64,000 nucleotides of DNA from Bradyrhizobium sediminis (lineage in GTDB: Bacteria; Pseudomonadota; Alphaproteobacteria; Rhizobiales; Xanthobacteraceae): the NCBI RefSeq assembly GCF_018736085.1, contig NZ_CP076134.1, forward strand, positions 3,668,501 through 3,732,500, given 5' to 3'. Shown here in pieces: positions 35,222 to 44,115 of this stretch. A program made the translations under genes and the position numbers. Below the pieces are notes generated by a model that was given only the letters and a program-made list of their open reading frames with translations, made no database searches and was not told the origin of the DNA. The stretch's first letter is position 1; each line of letters opens with the position of its first letter.

Positions 35222-35842
35222 GTGAGCGGTGGCAAGCGAATGAGCAAGAAGGCCGCCAAGGCGGAGCCGGCGGTGGATGTCGCGGTCGGACAACGGATCC
35301 GCGATTTGCGACGAACCCGCGCCATGTCGCTCGAGACGGTTGCCGCCCGCACCGATCTGTCGATCGGCTTTCTCAGCCAGATCGAGCGCGGCCTGTCCTC
35401 GCCCTCGCTGCGGGTGCTGGCTACTCTGGCGGATGTGCTGGGCGTCGGCATCGCCGGATTATTCGGCGGCAAGGAGACGGCCGGCACCGCGCCCGACGCC
35501 GTCGTCACCCGCGAGCGCCAGCGCGCCAAGTTGAACCTCTGGCGTACCGGAATCTCAAAGCAGTTGCTCAGTCCGGCCGGATCGGATGGCCGCCTCAACC
35601 TGTTTCTCGTCCACATGGAGCCTGGCGGCAGCACAGGCGACGAACTCTACACCCATGACGGCGAGGAAGCCGGCCTCGTGCTCTCCGGCGAAATGAAACT
35701 CGTTGTCGATGCCGAAAGCTGGACACTCAAGCAGGGCGACAGCTTCCGCTTCGCAAGCCGCCGCCCGCACCGGTTCAGCAATCCGTCGGATGACTCCAAG
35801 GCGGTGGTGCTTTGGGTCAATTGCGTTTCGGCTTCGTCCTGA
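35222..35842 (+). CDS. XRE-cupin transcriptional regulator
   Basis: A 206-aa regulator with an N-terminal lambda-repressor-type helix-turn-helix (VGQRIRDLRRTRAMSLETVA, then ARTDLSIGFLSQIERG, residues 22-58). A C-terminal cupin barrel follows (about 130-200: TGDELYTHDGEEAGLVLSGE, GDSFRFASRRPHRFSNPS). This layout is that of PuuR-type regulators of amine and amino-acid catabolism. The start is GTG at 35222; an ATG at 35240 is also possible. It is divergent from the amino-acid ABC-oxidase operon and converges on dadA. Confidence 0.9.
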   Translation: MSGGKRMSKKAAKAEPAVDVAVGQRIRDLRRTRAMSLETVAARTDLSIGFLSQIERGLSSPSLRVLATLADVLGVGIAGLFGGKETAGTAPDAVVTRERQRAKLNLWRTGISKQLLSPAGSDGRLNLFLVHMEPGGSTGDELYTHDGEEAGLVLSGEMKLVVDAESWTLKQGDSFRFASRRPHRFSNPSDDSKAVVLWVNCVSASS

Positions 35843-35844
35843 GA

Positions 35845-37110
35845 TCAACCGAAACGATTGTCGTATCTGGTGATCGCCAGTTCGGCGGTGTCGATGTCGG
35901 GCTTGCGGCCCGAAAGCAGATCGGCGAGCACACGCCCCGAGCCGCACGCCATGGTCCAGCCGAGCGTGCCATGACCGGTGTTGAGATGGAGGTTGGCGTA
36001 GCGGGTCGCACCGATCACCGGCGGACCGTCCGGCGTCATCGGCCGCAACCCGCTCCAGAATGTGGCCTCCGCCAGCCGGCCGCCGCGCGGGAACAGGTCG
36101 GTCAGGGAATGGTCGAGCGTCGCCTGTCGGGCCGGATGGAGCTTGTTCGAATAACCTGACACCTCGGCGGTGCCGCCGACACGAATGCGGTCACCAAGCC
36201 GCGTGATCGCCACCTTGTAGCTTTCGTCCATCACCGTCGATACCGGCGCCGCATCGGGATCGGCGATCGGCACGGTGATCGAGTAGCCCTTGACCGGATA
36301 GACCGGGATCGAAATGCCGAGCGGCCTGAGCAGGCGCGACGACCAGCTGCCGAGCGCGACCACATAGGCGTCGGCCCGCAACACGCCCGCGCTCGTTGCG
36401 ACACCGGCGATCCCCGTGGCGTCAGCCATCAACCGCTCGATTGTTGTCTCGAGGCGGAACTGAACGCCGAGCTTCGCCGCATGCGCCGCGAGTGCCTGCG
36501 TGAACATGTGGCAATCGCCGGTCTCATCCTGCGGCAACCGCAGGCCGCCGGCGATCTTGTGCTTCACGGCGGCGAGCGCCGGTTCCGCGCCGACGCAGCC
36601 ATCGCGGTCGAGCACCTCGTATGGCACGCCATACTGCTTCAGCACCGCGATGTCGTCGGCGATGCCATCGACCTGGGACTGCTTGCGGAACAGTTGCAGC
36701 GTGCCGCGGCTGCGCTCGTCATAACGGATCGCGGTCTCCGCGCGCAGCGTGCGCAGGCAATCGCGGCTGTATTCGGCCAGCGGAATCATGCGGCTCTTGT
36801 TGACCGCATAGCGCGCCGAGGTGCAGTTGCGCAGCATCTTGGCGAGCCACAGCCACATCGCTGGATCGAGCTTCGGGCGGATCACCAGCGGTCCGTGCTT
36901 CATCAACAGCCACTTGACCGCCTTGACCGGTACGCCCGGCCCGGCCCACGGCGAAGAGTAGCCGGGCGATACTTCCCCGGCGTTGGCAAAGCTGGTCTCG
37001 AGCGCAGTCGCCGCCTGGCGGTCGACGACCGTGACCTCGTGCCCGCTCCTTGCGAGATAGTAGGCGGTGGTAACGCCGATGACGCCGCCGCCGAGAACCA
37101 GTACCTTCAC
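35845..37110 (-). CDS. dadA: D-amino acid dehydrogenase (DadA family)
   Basis: A 421-aa FAD enzyme that oxidises D-amino acids to 2-oxoacids and passes electrons to the respiratory chain. It starts with GTG at 37110 (GGGAG upstream) and goes straight into the dinucleotide fold [18 protein letters not shown]. DadA-type text: [19 protein letters not shown] (around residue 41) and the C-terminal [16 protein letters not shown]. It lies 75 bases after an omega-aminotransferase gene on the same strand. An alanine dehydrogenase gene exists 10 kb away, so alanine metabolism is one possible setting. Confidence 0.9.
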   Translation of the reverse strand: MKVLVLGGGVIGVTTAYYLARSGHEVTVVDRQAATALETSFANAGEVSPGYSSPWAGPGVPVKAVKWLLMKHGPLVIRPKLDPAMWLWLAKMLRNCTSARYAVNKSRMIPLAEYSRDCLRTLRAETAIRYDERSRGTLQLFRKQSQVDGIADDIAVLKQYGVPYEVLDRDGCVGAEPALAAVKHKIAGGLRLPQDETGDCHMFTQALAAHAAKLGVQFRLETTIERLMADATGIAGVATSAGVLRADAYVVALGSWSSRLLRPLGISIPVYPVKGYSITVPIADPDAAPVSTVMDESYKVAITRLGDRIRVGGTAEVSGYSNKLHPARQATLDHSLTDLFPRGGRLAEATFWSGLRPMTPDGPPVIGATRYANLHLNTGHGTLGWTMACGSGRVLADLLSGRKPDIDTAELAITRYDNRFG

Positions 37111-37184
37111 GATCGTCCATGCTCCCGCTGCGGCCGCTGCGCCATCGCTTTCGAAACTCTCCGCAGCCCGCTGACTAGCAAGGA

Positions 37185-38567
37185 TCAGGCCACGCGCTTC
37201 AGCGCGTCGCCGAGTATGGTCACGATTTCGTCGATCTGGCCGCGCTCGATGATCAGCGGCGGCGACATTGCGATGATGTCGCCGGTGACGCGGACCACGA
37301 GGCCGCGGTTGAAGCAGTCAACCATGACATCGTAGGCGCGGCTACCTGCCGCATCCGGCCGTGACGACAGCTCGATGCCCGCGACGAGACCGATGGCACG
37401 GATATCGATCACGTTCGGCGAGCCCCGCAGCGAATGCATCGCGTCCTGCCAATAATCGGCAAGCTCGGCGCCACGCGTCAGCAAGTTCTCCTTCCGGTAG
37501 ATTTCCAGCGTCGCAAGCCCGGCCGCGCAGGCGACCGGATGGGCGGAATAGGTATAGCCGTGGAACAATTCGATCTGGCTGGTCGGTCCGACCATCAGCG
37601 CATCGTGGATCTTGCGGCTCGCGAATACCGCGCCCAGCGGAATCGTGCCGTTGGTGATTCCCTTGGCGGAAGTGATGAGATCGGGCGTGACGCCGAAATA
37701 GTTGGCGGCAAAGGGTGCGCCAAGGCGGCCGAATCCGGTAATCACCTCGTCGAAGATCAGGAGGATGCCGTGCTTGTCGCACAGCGCGCGCAGGCGCTGC
37801 AGATAGCCCTGCGGCGGGAGCAATACGCCGGTCGAGCCGGCGACGGGCTCGACGATAACCGCCGCGATCGTCTCGGAGCCGTGCAGCGCGACCAGACGCT
37901 CGACGTCGTCAGCGAGTTCGGCGCCATGAGCCGGCAGGCCCCTGCTGAAGGCGTTGCGGGCGAGATCGTGGGTATGGCTGATATGATCGACGCCCGGAAG
38001 ATGCGTGGCGAACGCCCTGCGGTTGTTGACCATGCCGCCGACCGACATGCCGCCGAAACCGACGCCATGATAGCCGCGCTCGCGGCCGATCAGGCGGGTG
38101 CGCGTCGGCTGCCCGGCGGCGCGATGATAGGCCAGCGCAATCTTGAGTGCCGTGTCGACGGACTCGGAACCGGAATTGGTGAAGAAGACGCGATCGAGGC
38201 CGGCGGGCGCGATCGCCGCCAGCTTCTCGGCGAAATCGAACGCGATCGGATGCCCGATCTGAAATGACGGCGCATAGTCCAGCGCCATCAGCTGCCGGGA
38301 AACCGCATCCGCGATCTCCCGCCGGCCATGGCCTGCGTTGACGCACCACAGCCCAGCCGATCCGTCGATCACCTTGCGGCCATCGACCGTCGTGTAGTGG
38401 ATACCTTCGGCAGAGGCGATCAGGCGCGGCTCCGCTTTGAACTGCCGGTTTGCCGTGAACGGCATCCAGAATGCGTCGAGGCTTAGCGTGTTCGGGATCT
38501 GGTGAATGGTCACGGCGGGCTCCTGCTTGCGGCTTTCCGCATCGACATCATGTTGAAGAATATGCAT
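37185..38567 (-). CDS. Class III omega-aminotransferase (beta-alanine--pyruvate type)
   Basis: A 460-aa PLP enzyme. Three in-frame starts exist (GTG 38606, ATG 38597, ATG 38567). The last is chosen because AAAAGGA directly precedes it, but 38597 with AAGG is nearly as good. Family text: [56 protein letters not shown], the Asp in [12 protein letters not shown] and the PLP Lys in [12 protein letters not shown]. Substrates of the group are beta-alanine, GABA or other omega-amines with pyruvate. It is divergent from a PuuR-like regulator and probably co-transcribed with dadA. Confidence 0.9.
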   Translation of the reverse strand: MHILQHDVDAESRKQEPAVTIHQIPNTLSLDAFWMPFTANRQFKAEPRLIASAEGIHYTTVDGRKVIDGSAGLWCVNAGHGRREIADAVSRQLMALDYAPSFQIGHPIAFDFAEKLAAIAPAGLDRVFFTNSGSESVDTALKIALAYHRAAGQPTRTRLIGRERGYHGVGFGGMSVGGMVNNRRAFATHLPGVDHISHTHDLARNAFSRGLPAHGAELADDVERLVALHGSETIAAVIVEPVAGSTGVLLPPQGYLQRLRALCDKHGILLIFDEVITGFGRLGAPFAANYFGVTPDLITSAKGITNGTIPLGAVFASRKIHDALMVGPTSQIELFHGYTYSAHPVACAAGLATLEIYRKENLLTRGAELADYWQDAMHSLRGSPNVIDIRAIGLVAGIELSSRPDAAGSRAYDVMVDCFNRGLVVRVTGDIIAMSPPLIIERGQIDEIVTILGDALKRVA

Positions 38568-38677
38568 CAAGTCCTTTTCTTTGATCTCATAAGTCATTGA
38601 TTTCACGCCTTTTGATTGATAATATTTGTGTGATCCGCAACACCCTCAACAGCAGCATCTCAAGTCCGGGAGTGGCG

Positions 38678-39226
38678 ATGAGCATCGATGTCGGCGACCG
38701 GCTGCGCTTCGTCCGCAGCCGTAACAAATTGTCCCAGCGTGAACTCGCCAAGCGTTCCGGGGTGACCAACTCGACGATCTCGCTGATTGAATCCAACCAG
38801 ATGAATCCCTCGGTCGGCGCGCTCAAGCGCATCCTCGACGGCATCCCGATGGGAATGGCGGAATTCTTCGCGCTCGAGCCCGACCGGCCGCGCAAGGCGT
38901 TTTACCGTTCCGACGAGTTGAGCGAGATCGGCAAAGGGCCGATCTCCTTTCGCCAGGTCGGCGACAACCTGTTCGGCCGCGCGCTGCAGATCCTGAAGGA
39001 GCGTTACGAACCGGGTGGCGACACCGGGCGCGTTCCGCTGGTCCATGATGGCGAAGAAGGCGGCATCATTCTCAGTGGCCGGCTGGAGGTGACCGTGGAC
39101 AGCGAGCGCCGCATCCTCGGACCCGGCGACGCCTATTATTTCGAGAGCCGCCGGCCGCATCGGTTCCGCTGCATCGGCGCCAAACCGTGCGAGGTCATCA
39201 GCGCCTGCACACCACCGACATTCTGA
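38678..39226 (+). CDS. XRE-cupin transcriptional regulator (PuuR-like)
   Basis: A 182-aa regulator; ATG at 38678 follows GGGAG and starts the DNA-binding domain. Helix-turn-helix: LSQRELAKRSGVTNSTISLI (residues ~18-37). C-terminal cupin: VPLVHDGEEGGIILSGRLEV and GDAYYFESRRPHRFRCIG. It is divergent from the omega-aminotransferase-dadA pair, which it likely controls. It is clearly related to, but distinct from, the XRE-cupin protein at 35222-35842, so two paralogous regulators flank the dadA region. Confidence 0.92.
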   Translation: MSIDVGDRLRFVRSRNKLSQRELAKRSGVTNSTISLIESNQMNPSVGALKRILDGIPMGMAEFFALEPDRPRKAFYRSDELSEIGKGPISFRQVGDNLFGRALQILKERYEPGGDTGRVPLVHDGEEGGIILSGRLEVTVDSERRILGPGDAYYFESRRPHRFRCIGAKPCEVISACTPPTF

Positions 39227-39317
39227 GGGCGGCAGGGTTTGATCGAAACGACGTTGGCGTCTCTATTCCGTTCGACCTCGCGATCGAAGAAAATTCGATG
39301 CCAGCTCTAGCGCCGCC

Positions 39318-40769
39318 TCAAATCGGATAGTGCTGCGGACCCGTCTCGATCGTGATCCATCGCAGCTCGGTGAACTCGGCGATGCCGGCCTTGCCGCCGA
39401 AGCGGCCGTAGCCGGAAGCCTTGACGCCGCCGAACGGCATTTGTGCCTCATCGTGCACGGTCGGCCCGTTGACGTGGCATATGCCGGACTCGATCCGCTT
39501 CGCCACTTCGAGCGCCCGCGCAATGTCGCGGCCGAATACCGCCGCCGACAATCCGTACTCGGTATCGTTGGCGACCCGCACCGCTTCGTCCACGCCGTTG
39601 ACGCGGACGATGGAGACGACCGGGCCGAACGACTCCTCGCCATAAATCCGCATGGTCGATGTCACGTGATCGACCACGGTCGCCGACATCAGGGTGCCGT
39701 CGACCTTGCCGCCGGCCACGACGCGCGCGCCCTTCCCGATCGCATCCTGGATCAGGCCCTGGATCCGGTTGGCGGCTTCGACCCCGATCAGGGAGCCGAG
39801 CGCGGTATTGCCCTTGCGGGGATCGCCGGCCACCAGCGTTTCCGCCTTGGTCGCGAGCTTGGCGACAAAGGCATCGGCGACTTTCTTGTCGACGACGATC
39901 CGTTCGGTCGACATGCAGATCTGCCCCTGGTTCATGAAAGCGCCGAAGGCTGCGGCTGCGACCGCGGCATCGATATCGGCATCGTCGAGAACCAGTAGCG
40001 GCGCCTTGCCCCCGAGTTCGAGCAGCACGGGCTTCAGATATTTCGCGGCAGTCAGGGCGATGATGTGCCCGACCCGTGTCGAGCCGGTGAAGTTGATGCG
40101 GCGCACGGCAGGATGGGAGATCAGCGCATCGATCAGCCCCGGCGCATCTTCCAGCGCATTGGTGATGACGTTGAGGACGCCCGGCGGCAGGCCCGCCTCG
40201 CGCAGGCATTCCGCGATCAGCCGGTGCGTGCCCGGGCAAATTTCGGAAGCCTTGAGGACAACGGTATTGCCGCAGGCCAGCGGCAATGCGATCGCGCGCA
40301 CGCCGAGGATGACCGGCGCGTTCCAGGGCGCGATACTGAGCACGACGCCGGCGGGCTGGCGGATCGCCATCGCGATGCAACCGGGCTTGTCGGAGGGGAT
40401 CACCTCGCCGGAAATCTGTGTCGTCATCGCCGCCGCCTCGCGCAGCATGCCGGCGGCAAGATGCACATTGAATCCCGCCCAGCCGGCGGTGGCGCCGGTC
40501 TCCGCCGCCATCAGCTCGATGAACTGCGGCGCCTTGCTCGCCAGCACGTCCGCTGCCTTGAGCAGGATCGCGCGGCGCTGGCTCGGCCCGGTCGCCGACC
40601 ACGCCGGAAAGGCCGCCGCGGCGGCATCGGCTGCGCGCTTGACGTCGGCGATCTTGGCCGCCGCCGCCCGCGTGGCGACCTCTCCCGTCATCGGGTTGAG
40701 GCGCTCGAAGGTCACGCCGTCGATCGCCTGAACGTCCTTGTTCTCGAGCAACAGGTTGATCTGATTCAT
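39318..40769 (-). CDS. NAD(P)-dependent aldehyde dehydrogenase (vanillin/salicylaldehyde dehydrogenase-like)
   Basis: A 483-aa oxidoreductase with complete active site: Asn150 (SIAPWNAPV), Glu251 (LLELGGKAPL), catalytic Cys285 (NQGQICMSTER) and NAD-binding FTGSTRVG (227-234). The SIAPWNAPVILGVRAIALPL text and short N-terminus resemble dehydrogenases of aromatic aldehydes. It is the last gene of the Liv-type ABC operon (46-base gap), so it probably acts on an aldehyde formed from the imported compound. A broken copy of the C-terminal end of a close relative lies at 16764-16921. Confidence 0.93.
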   Translation of the reverse strand: MNQINLLLENKDVQAIDGVTFERLNPMTGEVATRAAAAKIADVKRAADAAAAAFPAWSATGPSQRRAILLKAADVLASKAPQFIELMAAETGATAGWAGFNVHLAAGMLREAAAMTTQISGEVIPSDKPGCIAMAIRQPAGVVLSIAPWNAPVILGVRAIALPLACGNTVVLKASEICPGTHRLIAECLREAGLPPGVLNVITNALEDAPGLIDALISHPAVRRINFTGSTRVGHIIALTAAKYLKPVLLELGGKAPLLVLDDADIDAAVAAAAFGAFMNQGQICMSTERIVVDKKVADAFVAKLATKAETLVAGDPRKGNTALGSLIGVEAANRIQGLIQDAIGKGARVVAGGKVDGTLMSATVVDHVTSTMRIYGEESFGPVVSIVRVNGVDEAVRVANDTEYGLSAAVFGRDIARALEVAKRIESGICHVNGPTVHDEAQMPFGGVKASGYGRFGGKAGIAEFTELRWITIETGPQHYPI

Positions 40770-40815
40770 CGCCCTCTCCTCTCCCTAAAGATTCCGCGGC
40801 CCTTGTTGGTCCGGC

Positions 40816-41541
40816 TCATGCCGCGCCGGTCTCGATTCCGCCGAGATAGGCCCGTCGTACCGCCGGATCGGACTGCAGCGCCTGTGCCGTGCCGCTGCCG
40901 ACGATCCTGCCGTTCTCGATGAGATAGCCGCGATCGGCGAGTGCGAGGCTTTCCCGCGCGTTCTGCTCGACCAGCAACAGGCCGACGCCGGTTTCGCGCA
41001 CCTGCCGGAGTGCTGCAAACAACTCGCGCACCAGCAGGGGTGACAATCCGAGCGACGGTTCGTCCAGCAGCAGAATGTCCGGGTTCGACATCAGCGCGCG
41101 GCCGATCGCCACCATCTGCTGCTCGCCGCCGCTCATGGTCCGCACCATCTGCGGCAGCCGTTCGTTGAGACGGGGAAACAGCGACAGCACCTGCTGGCGC
41201 CGCGCCGCCTCGCTGCCGCGCGCCCGTTTCGGATTGGCGCCGAGCAGCAGGTTTTCAGCGACCGTCAGTTCGCCGAAGATACCGCGGCCTTCCGGCACCG
41301 ACGCCAGTCCCGCCTCGACGATCTCATGCGCCGGGAGGCGGGAAAGGTCGCGCCCGGACAGAGTGACATTCTTGCCGGGCAGGCACGGGACGATGCCGGC
41401 GATGGCCTTCAACAGCGACGTCTTGCCGGCGCCATTGGCGCCGAGGATGACGACGATCTCGCCGCGGCCGACGGTCAGCGCCGCATCGCTCAGCGCGCGA
41501 TGCTGGCCATAGGCGACGCTGACGGCCGAGACATCAAGCAT
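40816..41541 (-). CDS. Branched-chain amino-acid-type ABC transporter ATPase (LivF family)
   Basis: A 241-aa ATPase with Walker A GANGAGKTS, signature MSGGEQQM, Walker B ILLLDEPSLGLS and the LivF-typical ASVPEGRGIFGELTVAENLL. Its start overlaps the end of the LivG-type gene by eight bases. Transporters of this class also carry aromatic acids, amides and polyols, and the ALDH gene downstream makes a non-amino-acid ligand possible. Confidence 0.94.
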   Translation of the reverse strand: MLDVSAVSVAYGQHRALSDAALTVGRGEIVVILGANGAGKTSLLKAIAGIVPCLPGKNVTLSGRDLSRLPAHEIVEAGLASVPEGRGIFGELTVAENLLLGANPKRARGSEAARRQQVLSLFPRLNERLPQMVRTMSGGEQQMVAIGRALMSNPDILLLDEPSLGLSPLLVRELFAALRQVRETGVGLLLVEQNARESLALADRGYLIENGRIVGSGTAQALQSDPAVRRAYLGGIETGAA

Positions 41542-42283
41542 CGGTCGTTACTCCGAGATAGGCCTCGACGACGGCCGGATCGGCCAGCACTTCGTCAGGG
41601 CGGCCTTCGGCGATCCGGCGGCCGCTGTTCATGACCACGCAGCGGTCGCAAAGCGAGCGGATCGCGTCCATGACGTGTTCAACCAGCAGGATCGACAGGC
41701 CCTCGTCTTTCAGGGAGCGGATCAACTCGATTCCGATCAGGAGTTCCGACGGGTTCAGGCCGGCGAGCCATTCATCGAGCAGCAACAGCCGCGGCTTCAG
41801 CGCCAGCGCGCGGGCAAGCTCGAGCCGCTTGCAGTCGATGTAAGTGAGTTCGGATGCCGAAAAGCCGCCACGGCCCGACAGCCCGACCCGCTGCAACAGC
41901 CGGTGCGCGGTATCGTCGATCTCGCCGCGCGCCAGATGCGGTCGATGGAAGGCGAGGCCTGCCTTGACGTTCTCGGCGCAGCTCATGCCGTTGAGCACAC
42001 GAACCAGCTGAAACGTGCGCGCGAGGCCGAGACGGGCGATGCGATAGGCCGGCATGCCCTGGATGGCCTGTCCGGCAAAGCGGATGCTCCCGGAATCCGG
42101 ACGCAGCACGCCTGAAACCAGATTGAGCGCGGTGGTCTTGCCGGAACCGTTGGGACCGAGCAGCCCGACGATTTCGCCTGAATGCACGACGAGATCGACG
42201 GCATTGACCGCGACCAGCCCGCCGAAGGCGCGGGTCAGCCCCGCTATCTCCAGAACCGGCGCAGAGGATGCGGCCGTCGTCAT
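41534..42283 (-). CDS. Branched-chain amino-acid-type ABC transporter ATPase (LivG family)
   Basis: A 249-aa ATPase; ATG at 42283 overlaps the LivM-type stop (ATGA). Walker A GPNGSGKTT, LivG text TFQLVRVLNGMSCAENVKAG and Walker B LLLLDEWLAGLNPSE are present. Note that the signature motif reads ASELTYIDCKRLELARALAL instead of LSYGEQR. That is a visibly altered LSGGQ region also seen in some LivG subfamilies, so ATP use may rest mainly on the LivF-type partner. Confidence 0.92.
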   Translation of the reverse strand: MTTAASSAPVLEIAGLTRAFGGLVAVNAVDLVVHSGEIVGLLGPNGSGKTTALNLVSGVLRPDSGSIRFAGQAIQGMPAYRIARLGLARTFQLVRVLNGMSCAENVKAGLAFHRPHLARGEIDDTAHRLLQRVGLSGRGGFSASELTYIDCKRLELARALALKPRLLLLDEWLAGLNPSELLIGIELIRSLKDEGLSILLVEHVMDAIRSLCDRCVVMNSGRRIAEGRPDEVLADPAVVEAYLGVTTDA

Positions 42284-43218
42284 GGCTGCTCCCCTTGCGC
42301 GGCCGGCCGCCGCCAGCGCGCGCGCTCCCACAATCCGACGACGCCTGATGGCAGCGCATAGACGATCAGCAGGAAGACGATGCCGATGATCAGGGTCGAG
42401 GTAGAGGGAAAACGCGCCGACAGGAACTCGAACAACAGCGTCAGCGGGATCGCGCCGACCGCCGGCCCCCACAGCCGGTGCGCGCCGCCGAGCAGCGCCA
42501 TGATCACGACCTCAAACGAAATCGTCGGATTGAACGCGATCGAAGGCTCGATATAGGTCCAGCGCGGCGCCATGATCGCGCCGACCAGGGTCATGAAAAT
42601 CGCGCTGATCGCAAACAGCGCCACCTTGGCAAAGGTGACATTGATGCCGCAATGTCTGGCGACCGTCTCGTCCTCGCCGATGATGCGCAGCGCGAAGCCG
42701 AGCCGCGAGCGGGCGATGAGCCAGCCGATCGCGAACACCGCCACCGCAAGACCGAGCAGCTGCCAGTAGATGTCGCTCTGGGTGATATCGACGAACACGT
42801 AACGGCCGAGCACCCGGGTCTTGTTGACCTCGTACCAGATCACCAGCTGACGGACGAGTTCGGCGAGGCCGAAGGTGAAGATCACGAAATGCAGGCCGCT
42901 GAGCCGCAGCGTGGAGACGCCGACGATCACCGCCATCAGCGCCCCGATCGCAACCGCGATCAGGAGCACCAGCGGCCATGCCAGCAGTTCGCCGAGCACC
43001 GCCACGGTATAGGCGCCGACGCCGAAAAACGCCGTCGTCGCCAGCGAGACGTAACGGGTCGGCCCGGAGAACAGTCCCCACGCGGTGGCAAGCACCGTGA
43101 ACTGCAGCAGGCCGATCGAGAGCGAAAGATGATACGCGTCCGCGTAGAGCGGCAGCAGCGCCAGCGCCACCAGGCCCGCGACGGCGGCGATGCCAGCCGC
43201 GATGTGCGCCGGCCTCAT
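42280..43218 (-). CDS. Branched-chain amino-acid-type ABC transporter permease (LivM family)
   Basis: A 312-aa membrane protein with about nine to ten spans. LivM family text: LATTAFFGVGAYTVAVLGEL near residue 60, GFALRIIGEDETVARHCGIN (the ATPase-contact loop, around residue 175) and GGAHRLWGPAVGAI near 245. Starts overlap on both sides (four bases with LivH-type and LivG-type genes), so the block is translated as a unit. Confidence 0.94.
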   Translation of the reverse strand: MRPAHIAAGIAAVAGLVALALLPLYADAYHLSLSIGLLQFTVLATAWGLFSGPTRYVSLATTAFFGVGAYTVAVLGELLAWPLVLLIAVAIGALMAVIVGVSTLRLSGLHFVIFTFGLAELVRQLVIWYEVNKTRVLGRYVFVDITQSDIYWQLLGLAVAVFAIGWLIARSRLGFALRIIGEDETVARHCGINVTFAKVALFAISAIFMTLVGAIMAPRWTYIEPSIAFNPTISFEVVIMALLGGAHRLWGPAVGAIPLTLLFEFLSARFPSTSTLIIGIVFLLIVYALPSGVVGLWERARWRRPAAQGEQP

Positions 43219-44084
43219 CGCTGTGCCCTGCCGAACAGGCCTGCCGGCTTCACCAGCAGGACCCCCAGAAATAGCGCGAAATTCACCGCGAGCGTCAGCC
43301 CGGGATCGACGAAGGTTGCCACCAGGGATTCGCTGAGGCCAAGCGCGAGGCCCGCGACCAGGCAGCCGAGCAGATTGCCGACGCCGCCCATCACCACCAC
43401 GATCAGCGCCTTCATGGTGAAGACGACGCCCGACGACGCGCTGAAGGTGAGGAACATGCTGATCAACACGCCTGCCGCAGCCACCAGCGCGCCGCCAATG
43501 GCAAAGGCGAAGGCCGAGATCCAGCGGACGTCGATCGCCACCAGCCGCGCCGCGGAAGGATCGACCGCCACGGCGCGTATCGCGGTGCCGAACCGGGTTC
43601 GGGTCAGCGCGAGATAGAGGGCGACGCCGAACAGCACCGCGAGGCCGAAAGCGATCAGCCGGTTCAAGGCCAGGGTTTCACCGAGCACGGCAACCGGAAT
43701 CGAGAGAAACGAATAGCTGAAATAGGCGCCGCCGAACATCGTCAGCATGATGCCCTGAACGATGAACATCATGCCAAAGGTAGCCAGGATGCTGTCCACC
43801 TCCAGCGCGTCGCGCGTCGGCGCGCGGCGCACCAGCGGCGTGAGCAGGACTCGATACAGAATCATGCTCACGCCGAAGCCTGTGGGAACGACGATCGCCA
43901 GCCCCACCAGCGGATTCAAGGCCCATCCCGTGAACAGCCAGTACGAAGCAAAGGCTGCCGCGACGAGAAACTCGCCGTAGGACAGGTTCATGATCCGCGC
44001 CACGCCATATTGCAGGGTCAAGCCCATGGCGATCAGCGCATACATGCCCCCGAGCATGAGGCCGGTGAGGATGGCGTTGGTCAT
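43215..44084 (-). CDS. Branched-chain amino-acid-type ABC transporter permease (LivH family)
   Basis: A 289-aa membrane protein. ATG at 44084 is chosen because the first helix starts there (MTNAILTGLMLGGMYALIAM); 34 residues of upstream open frame are not membrane-like. LivH text: YGVARIMNLSYGEFLVAAAF, the contact loop GTAIRAVAVDPSAARLVAID, and VVMGGVGNLLGCLVAGLALG. It pairs with the LivM-type protein to form the membrane channel. Confidence 0.94.
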   Translation of the reverse strand: MTNAILTGLMLGGMYALIAMGLTLQYGVARIMNLSYGEFLVAAAFASYWLFTGWALNPLVGLAIVVPTGFGVSMILYRVLLTPLVRRAPTRDALEVDSILATFGMMFIVQGIMLTMFGGAYFSYSFLSIPVAVLGETLALNRLIAFGLAVLFGVALYLALTRTRFGTAIRAVAVDPSAARLVAIDVRWISAFAFAIGGALVAAAGVLISMFLTFSASSGVVFTMKALIVVVMGGVGNLLGCLVAGLALGLSESLVATFVDPGLTLAVNFALFLGVLLVKPAGLFGRAQR

Positions 44085-44115
44085 TGACCCCGGATCTGCC
44101 GCAGCGATCTGGAGA

